The notes under the pieces are model-generated. The model was given only the letters and a program-made list of their open reading frames with translations. It ran no database searches and was not told the DNA's origin. From a virus, in the IMG/VR virus record IMGVR_UViG_3300044612_000941, positions 1-54,214 of that record: a stretch of 54,214 nucleotides of DNA; one strand, given 5' to 3'. Position numbers and translations under genes: made by a program. Numbering within the stretch: position 1 is the first letter of the stretch; the number at the start of each line of letters is the position of its first letter. This document shows positions 21,641 to 29,050 of this stretch, piece by piece.

Positions 21641-23425
21641 TTATAGTGTTTTTAGTCTGTCCAAATAATCTTTTATATCTTCTATTTGGCTAGGTTTATA
21701 TTGTATCACGTTCTCAGGTAGAGTGTCAAACTGCTTAGGTCTATCCCTAAATGTATGAATATCTATCTCTGCATTATTATCTTTTGGGGTATGTGATATT
21801 GCCCCAAATATTGCTCCACACACAGCATCCGCCAAGTCCTTTGACTTTTTGCGTGGGTGGTCAACTCTATCATTTTTCATGATTTTTAACTGTGTCAATT
21901 CATCGAACAAAAGTTCGATTGCTGGCATGACTAATCTTTCCTCATACACAAGCATTGCCATATCCTCATAATGTTTTTTAGCAACAGAAACAGTATCAGT
22001 TCTCATTCCTACTTGCTTTAACTCATTTTGAATATCAAAAGATTGCCAACGGTCAAATGAAACCATTCCAATATCAAACCCAAGCCTTCTGAGGTTTTGG
22101 ATCCACTGCTTTACCTCTGAGAGATTTACTGGGCCTTCAACCTTTGGCTCCCACCAAACAACAGCATCTACTATGACAATTGGAGCAACCTGTTCGTAAT
22201 TATTGATAACTTGTATGTTTACCCATTTTTCTACATGAGCAATAGCAACAGCACACTTATCGTGTTTCTGTGCAAGGTCAGCATGTACATAATATTTCTT
22301 AGTTGGATCTGGCTTAAATGATTCATCAAACCTTTTAAATGTATCTATTGGGTTTCTTGATGTCATACAGGCTCTAACCTTTTCATGCTGTTTAAAGAAT
22401 GCATCGGATGCAAATGTTGGAACACATGCAAAACGCATCATCGCATCTCCAAGGTCGGTATAAAAAGCAATCTTAAAATCATCAATCTTTCTTGTTGGGT
22501 TTACTTCCCATGTAGGTCTTTTTAGTGCGAAGACTCCTGGGTATTTGTATGAGATGATGTGGTCTTCATCCCAGGAAATTTCCAAAGAATTGTTTGGGTC
22601 ATCATCTGGAAGATCTGGATTAAGAACAAACTTGTGAGTTCTTTCAATTGATTCTTTTTCAAGAATTACGTCATCATACTTTTCTGAAATAAAGTCACCT
22701 GGATATCTTGGAAATGAAAGCAAAACAACTTTGCCAAGGTCAGGAAAACGAGAGTCTACTGATCCACGGAAAGCCTTATAGATGTTGTCAGCAGTCTTTC
22801 CTTGTTCGTTTCCTGTTCCAACCTCAGATGCAAAGCCAGAAATCTCATCAAGAACGGCAAGAAGAAGGTTCAAGCCCTCATGAGATTCACGCTCTGAGTG
22901 ACCAGAGTAAACGGTGATTGACTTATCAAACTCAATTGAGTCAGCCTTTGCATAAAACTTTCCTGCAAACCAGGGAGATTTTTCAATCTTTGTTTTAAAA
23001 CCTTTAAAGAAAACATTCTTAGCCTGCTGTGCGTTAATAGCAACATTGATTAGGTCAATCGCATCTCCAGAAGGCTTACCAAAGTACTTTGCTGGGTCTT
23101 TAAGGCATAGAAGTTTGTATACGATATATGAGCATGCTACGGTTGATGTGAAGTCTTTTCCAGATCCCTTGCCAAGTTGCAGGATGATTTCATTCTTTGT
23201 ATACTTGTCAAAGTATCTTGATCCTTCTTCTTCGCCCATAATCTCCATAAGATCTTCTTTACGATATATTTGACTCATTGCCTCGACAATGTCGTATTGA
23301 ATATCAGAAAGTCCAGGTTGTCCAAGATACGCCTCGCCCTCAACAAATGTCTTAGCATCTACTGGCATCTCTTCAAAATGATTATCTTTTAGTACCTCAA
23401 GAAACTCATTGAACATCGTGGACAA
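21641..23425 (-). CDS. terL: Terminase large subunit
   Basis: The ATPase domain has a P-loop at 84-91 (LGKGSGKD, with Asp where Ser/Thr is usual) and Walker B D193-E194 in LLLAVLDEIS. The nuclease domain shows YVHADLAQKHD, VSFDRWQS and KSKDLADAVCGA, the three acidic clusters of the RNase H-like fold. The enzyme packages DNA into proheads. The likely start is TTG 23425 with GAGGTG 7 nt upstream; ATG 23416 is possible but badly spaced. It overlaps the small-subunit candidate by 20 bp. Length (594) is normal for the family. Confidence 0.93.
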   Translation of the reverse strand: MSTMFNEFLEVLKDNHFEEMPVDAKTFVEGEAYLGQPGLSDIQYDIVEAMSQIYRKEDLMEIMGEEEGSRYFDKYTKNEIILQLGKGSGKDFTSTVACSYIVYKLLCLKDPAKYFGKPSGDAIDLINVAINAQQAKNVFFKGFKTKIEKSPWFAGKFYAKADSIEFDKSITVYSGHSERESHEGLNLLLAVLDEISGFASEVGTGNEQGKTADNIYKAFRGSVDSRFPDLGKVVLLSFPRYPGDFISEKYDDVILEKESIERTHKFVLNPDLPDDDPNNSLEISWDEDHIISYKYPGVFALKRPTWEVNPTRKIDDFKIAFYTDLGDAMMRFACVPTFASDAFFKQHEKVRACMTSRNPIDTFKRFDESFKPDPTKKYYVHADLAQKHDKCAVAIAHVEKWVNIQVINNYEQVAPIVIVDAVVWWEPKVEGPVNLSEVKQWIQNLRRLGFDIGMVSFDRWQSFDIQNELKQVGMRTDTVSVAKKHYEDMAMLVYEERLVMPAIELLFDELTQLKIMKNDRVDHPRKKSKDLADAVCGAIFGAISHTPKDNNAEIDIHTFRDRPKQFDTLPENVIQYKPSQIEDIKDYLDRLKTL

Positions 23426-23942
23426 CTGTAATCACCTCATTGTCTTTTGCAAATGAAGATAGTCTACGCATAATCTCATCACGAACCTGTGGATACTCAG
23501 AAGCAATATCTTTTAATATTGAAACAAGAACTTCTTGACGGCGCTCAATCTCCATCATTTCTTCTGCTAACTCTTTATTCTCAAGAAGACCAGCCTTTTG
23601 TAGCATGTCTATACGCTTAGACTCAATGTCCATAACAAGTTTAATTGCTGCGGTCTTTGCACCAAGATTATTAGTCATTGATGCCTCATCAATAACCTCA
23701 TATGTACGAGATACTAACTTACTATAGTGAGTATCTGCTGCTGCTAAGGCTTCTTTAGCACGGGCACGGATCGCATCATTTGCAGATGCCATAACTTTCC
23801 ACTCATTAATAAGTGTAACAACTTTTGTTCTTGGTATGTCCAACTGCTTTGAAATTACTGTAGGATCATTTCCTTTTAGGTATTCTTCTACAACAAGATT
23901 GACTTGATCAAGGTGCTTAACTAAATCATCTTCAGTTGACAT
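23406..23942 (-). CDS. Terminase small subunit-like protein
   Basis: The 178-residue protein has an N-terminal helix-turn-helix (residues 20-48, VISKQLDIPRTKVVTLINEW) followed by long helices with heptad character (ARAKEALAAADTHYSKLV onward) that would form the oligomer core. Order directly before terL, and the DNA-binding plus coiled-coil layout, fit a small terminase that recognises the packaging site. No direct family signature is visible, so the call leans on context. Confidence 0.7.
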   Translation of the reverse strand: MSTEDDLVKHLDQVNLVVEEYLKGNDPTVISKQLDIPRTKVVTLINEWKVMASANDAIRARAKEALAAADTHYSKLVSRTYEVIDEASMTNNLGAKTAAIKLVMDIESKRIDMLQKAGLLENKELAEEMMEIERRQEVLVSILKDIASEYPQVRDEIMRRLSSFAKDNEVITVVHDVQ

Positions 23943-24174
23943 ATTTTCCTTCTAACCTATTAATCTCATCTTTAATATAAAAGATTGCCTTTTCTAAATC
24001 CTGAATAGTTTTAGACTCATCTTTAAGTCCTGCTCTCCACAGATACTTAAATGCATTGCCAATATTAAAATTACGATGACGAGTTATTTCAATGCACTCA
24101 ATACCAGATGGGTCTGACGTGTAGTGTAAAGGATTATTAACTTGATCAACTGTTATATTTAAATTGTCACTCAT
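23932..24174 (-). CDS. DUF3310 family protein
   Basis: From ATG 24174 (MSDNLNITVDQVNNPLHYTS; AGAGGAA upstream) the 80-residue product has NPLHYTSDPSGIECIEITRH, then NAFKYLWRAGLKD and a closing helix with DLEKAIFYIKDEINRL, the DUF3310 pattern often labelled nucleotide kinase-like in phages without proof. It overlaps the genes on both sides by 8-11 bp. Confidence 0.8.
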   Translation of the reverse strand: MSDNLNITVDQVNNPLHYTSDPSGIECIEITRHRNFNIGNAFKYLWRAGLKDESKTIQDLEKAIFYIKDEINRLEGKYVN

Positions 24175-24301
24175 AAGATTCCTCTTCATCAAGTTCCCAA
24201 TCAAATGATTCTGGAATTCCTTTTAGCGCAGCAAACGCAAAAGCAAAACCTACCATGCCTACTACGGCCATGGCTACCAACGTTTTCTCAAATTTACTCA
24301 T
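24167..24301 (-). CDS. Micro-protein of 44 aa with one membrane helix
   Basis: ATG 24301 overlaps the TGA of the HTH gene (ATGA) and its TGA overlaps the DUF3310 start by 8 bp. The product has a membrane helix (LVAMAVVGMVGFAFAFAAL) and an acidic tail, KGIPESFDWELDEEESYE. I recall similar KGIP-x-x-FDWE mini-proteins in actinophages. Function unknown. Confidence 0.65.
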   Translation of the reverse strand: MSKFEKTLVAMAVVGMVGFAFAFAALKGIPESFDWELDEEESYE

Positions 24302-24453
24302 CGCTTTGACTTCCTTAATCCAAATTTAGCAAGGTATACATAAATAGTTTCCACGCTCACTCCACACTCCTTAGCGATATCTTCTGGAGTTTTCTTGTCC
24401 ATATGATATCTTTTCTTAAGCCATAGTTCACTTGTATATAGTTTAGCAGCCAT
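24298..24453 (-). CDS. Small helix-turn-helix protein, 51 aa
   Basis: The product (MAAKLYTSELWLKKRYHMDK) contains a clear HTH: TPEDIAKECGVSVETIYVYL at residues 22-41, followed by a basic LRKSKR end. It is probably a mini DNA-binding regulator placed just before the packaging genes. A TTGACA/TAAACT pair overlaps its start codon, so the message may start inside it and the true start could be the second methionine (residue 18). Confidence 0.65.
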   Translation of the reverse strand: MAAKLYTSELWLKKRYHMDKKTPEDIAKECGVSVETIYVYLAKFGLRKSKR

Positions 24454-24468
24454 AAGGTTATTTGTCAA
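24440..24468 (-). promoter_or_regulatory. Candidate promoter before the packaging genes
   Basis: Leftward: TTGACA (24468-24463), 17 nt ending in TGC, TAAACT (24445-24440). The layout is like the site at 34321-34350, including the shared GCTAAACTA. It spans the end of the RuvC-like gene and the start of the HTH gene, so it could instead be chance coding sequence. Confidence 0.4.
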
Positions 24469-25024
24469 CCCCTATCGCTTTGTTCCAGTTTGATAACGCC
24501 CAATGGCCAATACCGCAAGCATCTGCTACATCGTTATCAGTAATAGTTCTATCATATATAGTATTAATATATCTTATTGTTCTCTGTTTTCTTAATTCTC
24601 TTTCGTGTGTTTTAAGCCATGACTCTGATTTCCCTGGATTTTGTGATTTAATTATTAATTTTTCCTCTTTGCTTATTTTTTTATTACCAATAAAATTCTG
24701 CCAAGTAATGGGAGCAACCTTGCCAATAACTTTTGTACCAACCTGACCAGCCGATCCAAGGATTGCTCCCTGAACTAAAGCAAGATCGGCAGCAGTTTTT
24801 GGGCTATTCATAAACACAGTGTGTTCAATTATAATTGCTTCAAAGCCACCATAGTAATCAAAAAAGGCTCTTACCTTTTGACCAGCATCCATAACCTTCT
24901 CGTATGTATCCTTACCCTGAAAATTAATCTTTCCAACAGCACCCAATGTTTTTTGTTGGGTATCAAACAAAGCAAAGGCAAGATTGTTTGTACTAGCATC
25001 AATAGCACATATTATCTTTGGCAT
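24458..25024 (-). CDS. RuvC-like Holliday junction resolvase
   Basis: From ATG 25024 (MPKIICAIDASTNNLAFALF) the 188-residue protein shows D9 in AIDAST, E67 in AIIIEHTV, and D165/D168 in NDVADACGIGHWA, the RuvC carboxylate set on an RNase H fold. The middle part (QGAILGSAG, PITWQNFIG) also matches. It should cut four-way junctions before packaging. A basic stretch (HERELRKQRTIRY) may bind DNA. An ATG 10 codons earlier overlaps the upstream gene and is less likely. Confidence 0.85.
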   Translation of the reverse strand: MPKIICAIDASTNNLAFALFDTQQKTLGAVGKINFQGKDTYEKVMDAGQKVRAFFDYYGGFEAIIIEHTVFMNSPKTAADLALVQGAILGSAGQVGTKVIGKVAPITWQNFIGNKKISKEEKLIIKSQNPGKSESWLKTHERELRKQRTIRYINTIYDRTITDNDVADACGIGHWALSNWNKAIGVDK

Positions 25025-25040
25025 AACCTCAAACCCCCAT

Positions 25041-25322
25041 TTATTTTTCATCAAACATTGCCTTTATTTCTTTTAGTGTAAGATTAACTTCTTTTGGGCT
25101 GGCAATGCAAAAACTGCAAAGCGGGTCGTCATTATATATTGACAACTGTACTTGGCAGTTTGAGCAAAGTCTTACCTTGCCAATTCTTTTTTTACGCTTT
25201 GTGTAAACGTATCTTTGTGCAATGTTTTCTTTTGTTGCAGAGTTTCTACATTCTGCAGAACAATATATCTGATAAGATATTTTTGTTTCAAAGTTTACAT
25301 CACACCATTTGCAATTCTTCAC
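25041..25322 (-). CDS. Zinc-finger protein, GTG start
   Basis: GTG 25322 lies 6 nt after GGAGG. The 93-residue protein has two metal sites: CKWC with YCSAECR (residues 4-26) and CSNC with CSFC (about 53-72), with a basic middle (YVYTKRKKRIGK). This is the form of small phage zinc-ribbon DNA or RNA binders. It overlaps the Cas4-like gene by 23 bp and precedes the RuvC-like gene. Confidence 0.7.
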   Translation of the reverse strand: MKNCKWCDVNFETKISYQIYCSAECRNSATKENIAQRYVYTKRKKRIGKVRLCSNCQVQLSIYNDDPLCSFCIASPKEVNLTLKEIKAMFDEK

Positions 25323-26124
25323 CAAGAACCTCCAAGGATTTGAGTTTTACAACCCCTGTCCCTGCAGACTCACATGCCTTTTTAATTGGGCATGACTTGC
25401 AAATTTTTGAATTAGATCGATAATTTTTTGTTGGCAAAGTTTGATTTTCCCAATTTTTTCTTACCTCTCTCATCCAATCAAATGCCTGGTCTACCCACCG
25501 ACGGTAATGATCGTTTACTTCTACGGGCAAAATAAGAAGTTCATGATTGTTTTTATTTTCATAAATCAATACTCCCTTTGCCTTTTTAAAAATTTTCATA
25601 TAAATTAACAACTGCATAAGGTGACCGCTCTTTGCCTTATTTTTTGTTTTTCTATACTCAAATCCTTCATTCATCATTGTCTTAATTTCACCAATGAGTT
25701 CTTCTCCTTGCCAGTCAAGCATCACATCGCCATATCCAAAGATAGGAGGATCATCATATCTAACCTTAAACTCTGTAGTATCTTCGCCTTCATCATCTTT
25801 ATAGATTTTTGCAATTTTAGAATTCATCATTGCTGCCTGAATTCTTGCATGAGAAAGACTTCCAGCAGTCATATTTGCTGCGCTGTATGCATCTGCATTA
25901 TCTTCAAACATTTGACCATCAAAAGCCAGATACCAGTACCTTGGACACTCTCCATGACCAAAAGCAATAGTTGATGGTGCAAACGTTTTCTTTGTTGTAT
26001 GCTTATCAACTCTTTTTATAGTATAGCCTTCTTGAATTTTTTGAATCAACCCAGCAACATCCATAGGGTGGACTGGCTGCTCTTCTGGCTTTATCATAAT
26101 CGTGTGCAATAAATTTTTTGTCAT
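25300..26124 (-). CDS. Cas4/RecB-like PD-(D/E)XK exonuclease with Fe-S cysteines
   Basis: The 274-residue protein has C60 in HGECPRYWYLAF and C242, C245, C251 in CKSCPIKKACE, the four-Cys arrangement that holds a 4Fe-4S cluster in AddB and Cas4. H92, D133 (YGDVMLDW) and E146-x-K148 (IGEIKTM) give the nuclease core. No CRISPR array or cas1 is present, so it is a phage recombination or end-processing nuclease, working with RecA and the RuvC-like protein. Its own promoter is at 26153-26161. Confidence 0.85.
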   Translation of the reverse strand: MTKNLLHTIMIKPEEQPVHPMDVAGLIQKIQEGYTIKRVDKHTTKKTFAPSTIAFGHGECPRYWYLAFDGQMFEDNADAYSAANMTAGSLSHARIQAAMMNSKIAKIYKDDEGEDTTEFKVRYDDPPIFGYGDVMLDWQGEELIGEIKTMMNEGFEYRKTKNKAKSGHLMQLLIYMKIFKKAKGVLIYENKNNHELLILPVEVNDHYRRWVDQAFDWMREVRKNWENQTLPTKNYRSNSKICKSCPIKKACESAGTGVVKLKSLEVLGEELQMV

Positions 26125-26152
26125 TGTTATTATTCTCGTTTCTGTTAATCTA

Positions 26153-26161
26153 AGTATAGCA
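26153..26161 (-). promoter_or_regulatory. Extended -10 promoter (TGCTATACT)
   Basis: TGC then TATACT reads leftward from 26161 to 26153 in the short gap before the Cas4-like gene (ATG 26124). AACGAGAA may be the binding site. A -35 is not evident. Confidence 0.5.
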
Positions 26162-26166
26162 GAAAA

Positions 26167-26472
26167 TTACTTTGTTGTGTACTTTAATGCAGAAACAAGA
26201 TTGTTAATTGCTTCGGCTGCGGTGTAGTATAAGTTCTTCTTTCCACGATCAGACTTATCTACATTTGCCATCCAGGTAGCCTTTAGGGCCATTTTTGCTG
26301 CAATTGCCTGAAGTCTAACTATCTCAACTGTTACAACATTTAAAGGAATATCTGGCTTTAATATAACCTTGGCAATAAATGTAAGAGCAGTAGTAAGTTC
26401 TTCATCTTCCATGTAGTCTGCAATTTCAGACAGACCATTAATCATACTAATAGTGGTTGTATTTTCTGACAC
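26167..26472 (-). CDS. Conserved phage hypothetical protein, 101 aa
   Basis: An all-helical protein (SMINGLSEIADYMEDEELTT, AEAINNLVSALKYTTK). The composition and the NLYYTAAEA motif are ones I recall from actinophage proteins of unknown function near replication genes. No metal or catalytic motif is seen. It lies 9 nt after the oxygenase trio. Confidence 0.6.
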   Translation of the reverse strand: MSENTTTISMINGLSEIADYMEDEELTTALTFIAKVILKPDIPLNVVTVEIVRLQAIAAKMALKATWMANVDKSDRGKKNLYYTAAEAINNLVSALKYTTK

Positions 26473-26481
26473 GTCTTACTC

Positions 26482-27267
26482 CTAGTAACCAGTTGTCGGA
26501 GGTACAACATTATCACGAATAGCATCTTCATTATATTTCTGCCATGCTTTTTTAAAATCTTCTCGTTCATTTAATGTCTTTGAGTAGTTTGCTCTTGCTT
26601 CACCATTTTTAACTGGATCAATTGGATTAGTTAGTCCAGTAAATCTATAGTTTGTGGTTGGGCAATAGTCAAGACTTAGAATTTCAAGAAATTCTCCTTC
26701 TTTCCAATTTCTTTGTGGTCTCCAGTGAATTTGATTCACAGCAGAAAAAATAATTGTTTGTCCAGGAGCAAGTGAATACGTTTTGCCATCAATAATTAAG
26801 TCCCAGACAATATTAGAGCCAAAATTAGTATTTACTGTAATAAGATTTTCATCTGCATCAATATGTGGTGGTAGCATAGGATTGTGCTTGCCCTCAGAAA
26901 AATCTAAGTTATATTCAATATAGTTATAGTGACATAAAGCAATGTCTCCATTATAAAGTGGTTTAACAATACGATCAATTTTTTCTTCAATATGTTTTGG
27001 CATTATAAATTCAATAAGTTGTCTAGACATATGAGTAATATTTTTTGGTCTAAATCTTCCTGCAGGAGTTGGATCTTCTTCGTGCTGCTCGTTTGGTCTA
27101 TAGAATACTGGCTCAAGAGATTTTCCATGATCAAAAATTGCACGAAGTTCTTCTGCATCTTCTAAACTATAAATATCATCTGCATAAAAAGGAAGTTCTT
27201 TATTATATTTTTCCATTGTTGTTAGGTATTGGTGCATTGGTGCATTTTCTCTTTGATTATTTTCCAT
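26482..27267 (-). CDS. 2OG-type oxygenase, trio copy 1
   Basis: The 261-residue protein has H135-x-D137 in LPPHIDADEN, distal H181 and R183/R186 in QIHWRPQRNWKEGEFLEI. The box HWRP-x-R-x-x-x-x-GE-F/Y-x-E/K-x is shared by the next two genes and marks a separate subfamily from the P4H-like copies. It probably uses Fe(II) and 2-oxoglutarate; the arginines after the second histidine are candidates for 2OG binding. Extra N- and C-terminal segments (residues 1-60, 205-261) are unique to this copy. Confidence 0.7.
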   Translation of the reverse strand: MENNQRENAPMHQYLTTMEKYNKELPFYADDIYSLEDAEELRAIFDHGKSLEPVFYRPNEQHEEDPTPAGRFRPKNITHMSRQLIEFIMPKHIEEKIDRIVKPLYNGDIALCHYNYIEYNLDFSEGKHNPMLPPHIDADENLITVNTNFGSNIVWDLIIDGKTYSLAPGQTIIFSAVNQIHWRPQRNWKEGEFLEILSLDYCPTTNYRFTGLTNPIDPVKNGEARANYSKTLNEREDFKKAWQKYNEDAIRDNVVPPTTGY

Positions 27268-27271
27268 TATT

Positions 27272-27991
27272 TTATCCCCTTATCTCGTTTTCTACAGAAT
27301 TTCTTTCTTTTTCAAAACTATTATTTGAGTTCTTATCTTGATATCTCATTTTGTCAATTGATCTATCGTCTGAATTTGATGTCCAAGGTTCATTGTTTTT
27401 TGACCACTCGTTCCATCTTTGCAAACCAATTTGTCTCATATTGTTAACATGCTCTATAGTTAGTGGATCTTCCATACCAACTACTTTAAAATGACAAAAA
27501 ATCATTTCCATATATTCGCCTTCTAAAAATTCCCTTGCTGGTCTCCAGTGGACTTGATGAGTGCCTGAAAAAGTAACCGCTTGATTATCTTTTAGTGTAT
27601 ATGTTGATTCATTGCCAGCATTGTCTACAGAGATACCCCAATCAGTATTTGCTTTTAACTGTATGTCTAGTGTTATTCTTGGTGAATCAAATGCTTCATC
27701 TGTATGAGGAAAGAGTAAAGGCCAGTAGGTATATTTTTGACAATTTGATTTTGTCTTTTCATATCTAGAAAAGTTGTACTCTGATAAAACTACTTGTCTT
27801 CCATACATGTTGCTAACTAGGTCTTCAAGTTTCTTTTCAATTTCTTTAGGGAGTTCTATGTGCCACGTATTATATCCAAGGCTTTTTACAAAGTCTGTCT
27901 TTGTTGTTGATGATACCAAATTGTAGATATCAGAAATTTCTTTTTCCGTAAATACAGTTTTTACTACTACGTTTGCCAAGTTATTAAGCAT
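27272..27991 (-). CDS. 2OG-type oxygenase, trio copy 2
   Basis: Starting at ATG 27991 (GGGGA 6 nt upstream; 8-bp overlap) the 239-residue protein has H96-x-D98 in FPHTDEAF and H148, R150, R153 in QVHWRPAREFLEGEYMEM. The DWGISVD strand matches the VDWAIGVDD of the third copy. A longer open frame reaching 28078 would overlap the neighbour by 95 bp and is rejected. The C-terminal 60 residues are polar and probably flexible. Confidence 0.7.
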   Translation of the reverse strand: MLNNLANVVVKTVFTEKEISDIYNLVSSTTKTDFVKSLGYNTWHIELPKEIEKKLEDLVSNMYGRQVVLSEYNFSRYEKTKSNCQKYTYWPLLFPHTDEAFDSPRITLDIQLKANTDWGISVDNAGNESTYTLKDNQAVTFSGTHQVHWRPAREFLEGEYMEMIFCHFKVVGMEDPLTIEHVNNMRQIGLQRWNEWSKNNEPWTSNSDDRSIDKMRYQDKNSNNSFEKERNSVENEIRG

Positions 27992-28598
27992 GTTGTTCCC
28001 CATTTCTATTTTGTAATCCATTATAAATATCACTAATCTTTTTTCTATGATACTCTTTCGTATCAAGTCGTAAATCAAAGTATAGCATTTTTACATATTC
28101 TCCGTTGTTCCAAACACGCTTTGGTCTATAGTGGCTATAGTCTAATGGTCTTAAAAGTAGTGCAGAGTTGTCTTTGATTATGTGTAATTCATCATCTACA
28201 CCAATAGCCCAGTCTACAGTAGACTCTAATTGGTAATCTAAGATTAAAGATGCTTTGCCACCATCATAGTGTGGGGACAAATCTGGCGTTCCAAATTTTG
28301 GATTGTACTCTCCATACGTAACTGTATTATTCATCAATACATACTCATTTGTTGACTCTTCTTTATTTACAATAGAGTAAACCTTTTCAACAATATTATC
28401 TGGTAATTTAATTCCAGAGCAGGTAGATCTTCCAAGTTGTTCTTGAATTTTTACAATTGTGTCTACATAGGTATACTTGCCATGGATCTCATCTACCCAC
28501 TCAACATGCTCTCTGCTCGATAGTTCTTCGTTGATGGTAGCATAAAGTTGATCAATCTCTTCTTTAGAGAAAACATCATCGATAATAATAGAGTTCAT
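27984..28598 (-). CDS. 2OG-type oxygenase, trio copy 3, leaderless start
   Basis: A 204-residue protein with H110-x-D112 in LSPHYDGGKA and H156, R158, R161 in YSHYRPKRVWNNGEYVKM. It starts like the other oxygenases with an entry helix (IIDDVFSKEEIDQLYATI). The -10 TATAAT ends 6 nt before ATG 28598 and no ribosome site is present, so the message should begin at the start codon. As first gene of the trio it may set its timing. Confidence 0.7.
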   Translation of the reverse strand: MNSIIIDDVFSKEEIDQLYATINEELSSREHVEWVDEIHGKYTYVDTIVKIQEQLGRSTCSGIKLPDNIVEKVYSIVNKEESTNEYVLMNNTVTYGEYNPKFGTPDLSPHYDGGKASLILDYQLESTVDWAIGVDDELHIIKDNSALLLRPLDYSHYRPKRVWNNGEYVKMLYFDLRLDTKEYHRKKISDIYNGLQNRNGEQHA

Positions 28599-28604
28599 AG
28601 TTCT

Positions 28605-28612
28605 ATTATACC
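28605..28612 (-). promoter_or_regulatory. Leaderless -10 promoter (GGTATAAT-N6-ATG)
   Basis: GGTATAAT reads leftward from 28612 to 28605, overlapping the stop codon of the resolvase-like gene. ATG 28598 follows after exactly 6 nt, where transcription should start. Leaderless messages are common in actinobacteria. Confidence 0.6.
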
Positions 28613-28890
28613 TTATCCACTAATTGTTCTAGAATAGACATTTCTATGACAGCAAGCCTCACCTTTGAGTTCCCCTCGCCAAGGGCAATAACAATGGCTG
28701 GATCATTGCCATTTCTAATAGCATCAGTAGTGGCCTTTGCCCAAATCTCTTTATTTAAAGTAAAGGACTTTCCAACTTCTTTAAAGTCAACTGTAAAGTT
28801 TTCCCAGGTGGCATCTCCTTTATGTGTGCCACGGCCAGAGTTCTTGTGCTGTTTAGCACCTATTCTCTTGGACTCACTCTTCTCTGTCAT
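28606..28890 (-). CDS. PD-(D/E)XK resolvase-like protein (putative)
   Basis: From ATG 28890 (GGAAGGG upstream) the 94-residue protein has a basic start, NSGRGTHKGDATWENFTVDF, then KEVGKSFTLNKEIWAK and IVIALGEG. The layout GD...D-x-K...K resembles small phage Holliday-junction-resolvase-like nucleases of the PD-(D/E)XK class, though the acidic pair is not certain. Its place between RecA and recombination genes agrees. Confidence 0.5.
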   Translation of the reverse strand: MTEKSESKRIGAKQHKNSGRGTHKGDATWENFTVDFKEVGKSFTLNKEIWAKATTDAIRNGNDPAIVIALGEGNSKVRLAVIEMSILEQLVDKV

Positions 28891-29050
28891 TGCCCTTCCA
28901 TTTCTGCTTACCAAATTTAACGGTACTTAGATGCTTATCTTTACACATCCAAGTCATCTCTTTAGTTTCTGCATAAAGCCTTAATGTTTTTACTTCTATC
29001 TTACAAGTATGGCAAACAAATTTACCTTCATAAATTGTATAGTTAGGCAC
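28874..29050 (-). CDS. Small zinc protein, 58 aa, GTG start
   Basis: GTG 29050 overlaps the end of recA by 8 bp; TGA at 28874 overlaps the next gene. The product starts (M)PNYTIYEGKFVCHTCK and has WMCKDKH further on, so C13-x2-C16 and C36-x3-H40 can bind zinc. A basic C-terminus (KFGKQKWKGND) follows. I recall similar PNYTIYEG proteins in actinophages. No ATG start exists. Confidence 0.7.
   Translation of the reverse strand: MPNYTIYEGKFVCHTCKIEVKTLRLYAETKEMTWMCKDKHLSTVKFGKQKWKGNDREE

Noticed and set aside
25300-26124. CRISPR-Cas remnant suggested by the Cas4-like nuclease
   Set aside because: No repeat-spacer array and no cas1 or cas2 were seen in the window; the gene sits among recombination genes typical of phages.
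27992-28078. Longer start for the second trio oxygenase
   Set aside because: It would overlap the upstream gene by 95 bp; ATG 27991 has GGGGA at good spacing and only an 8-bp overlap.
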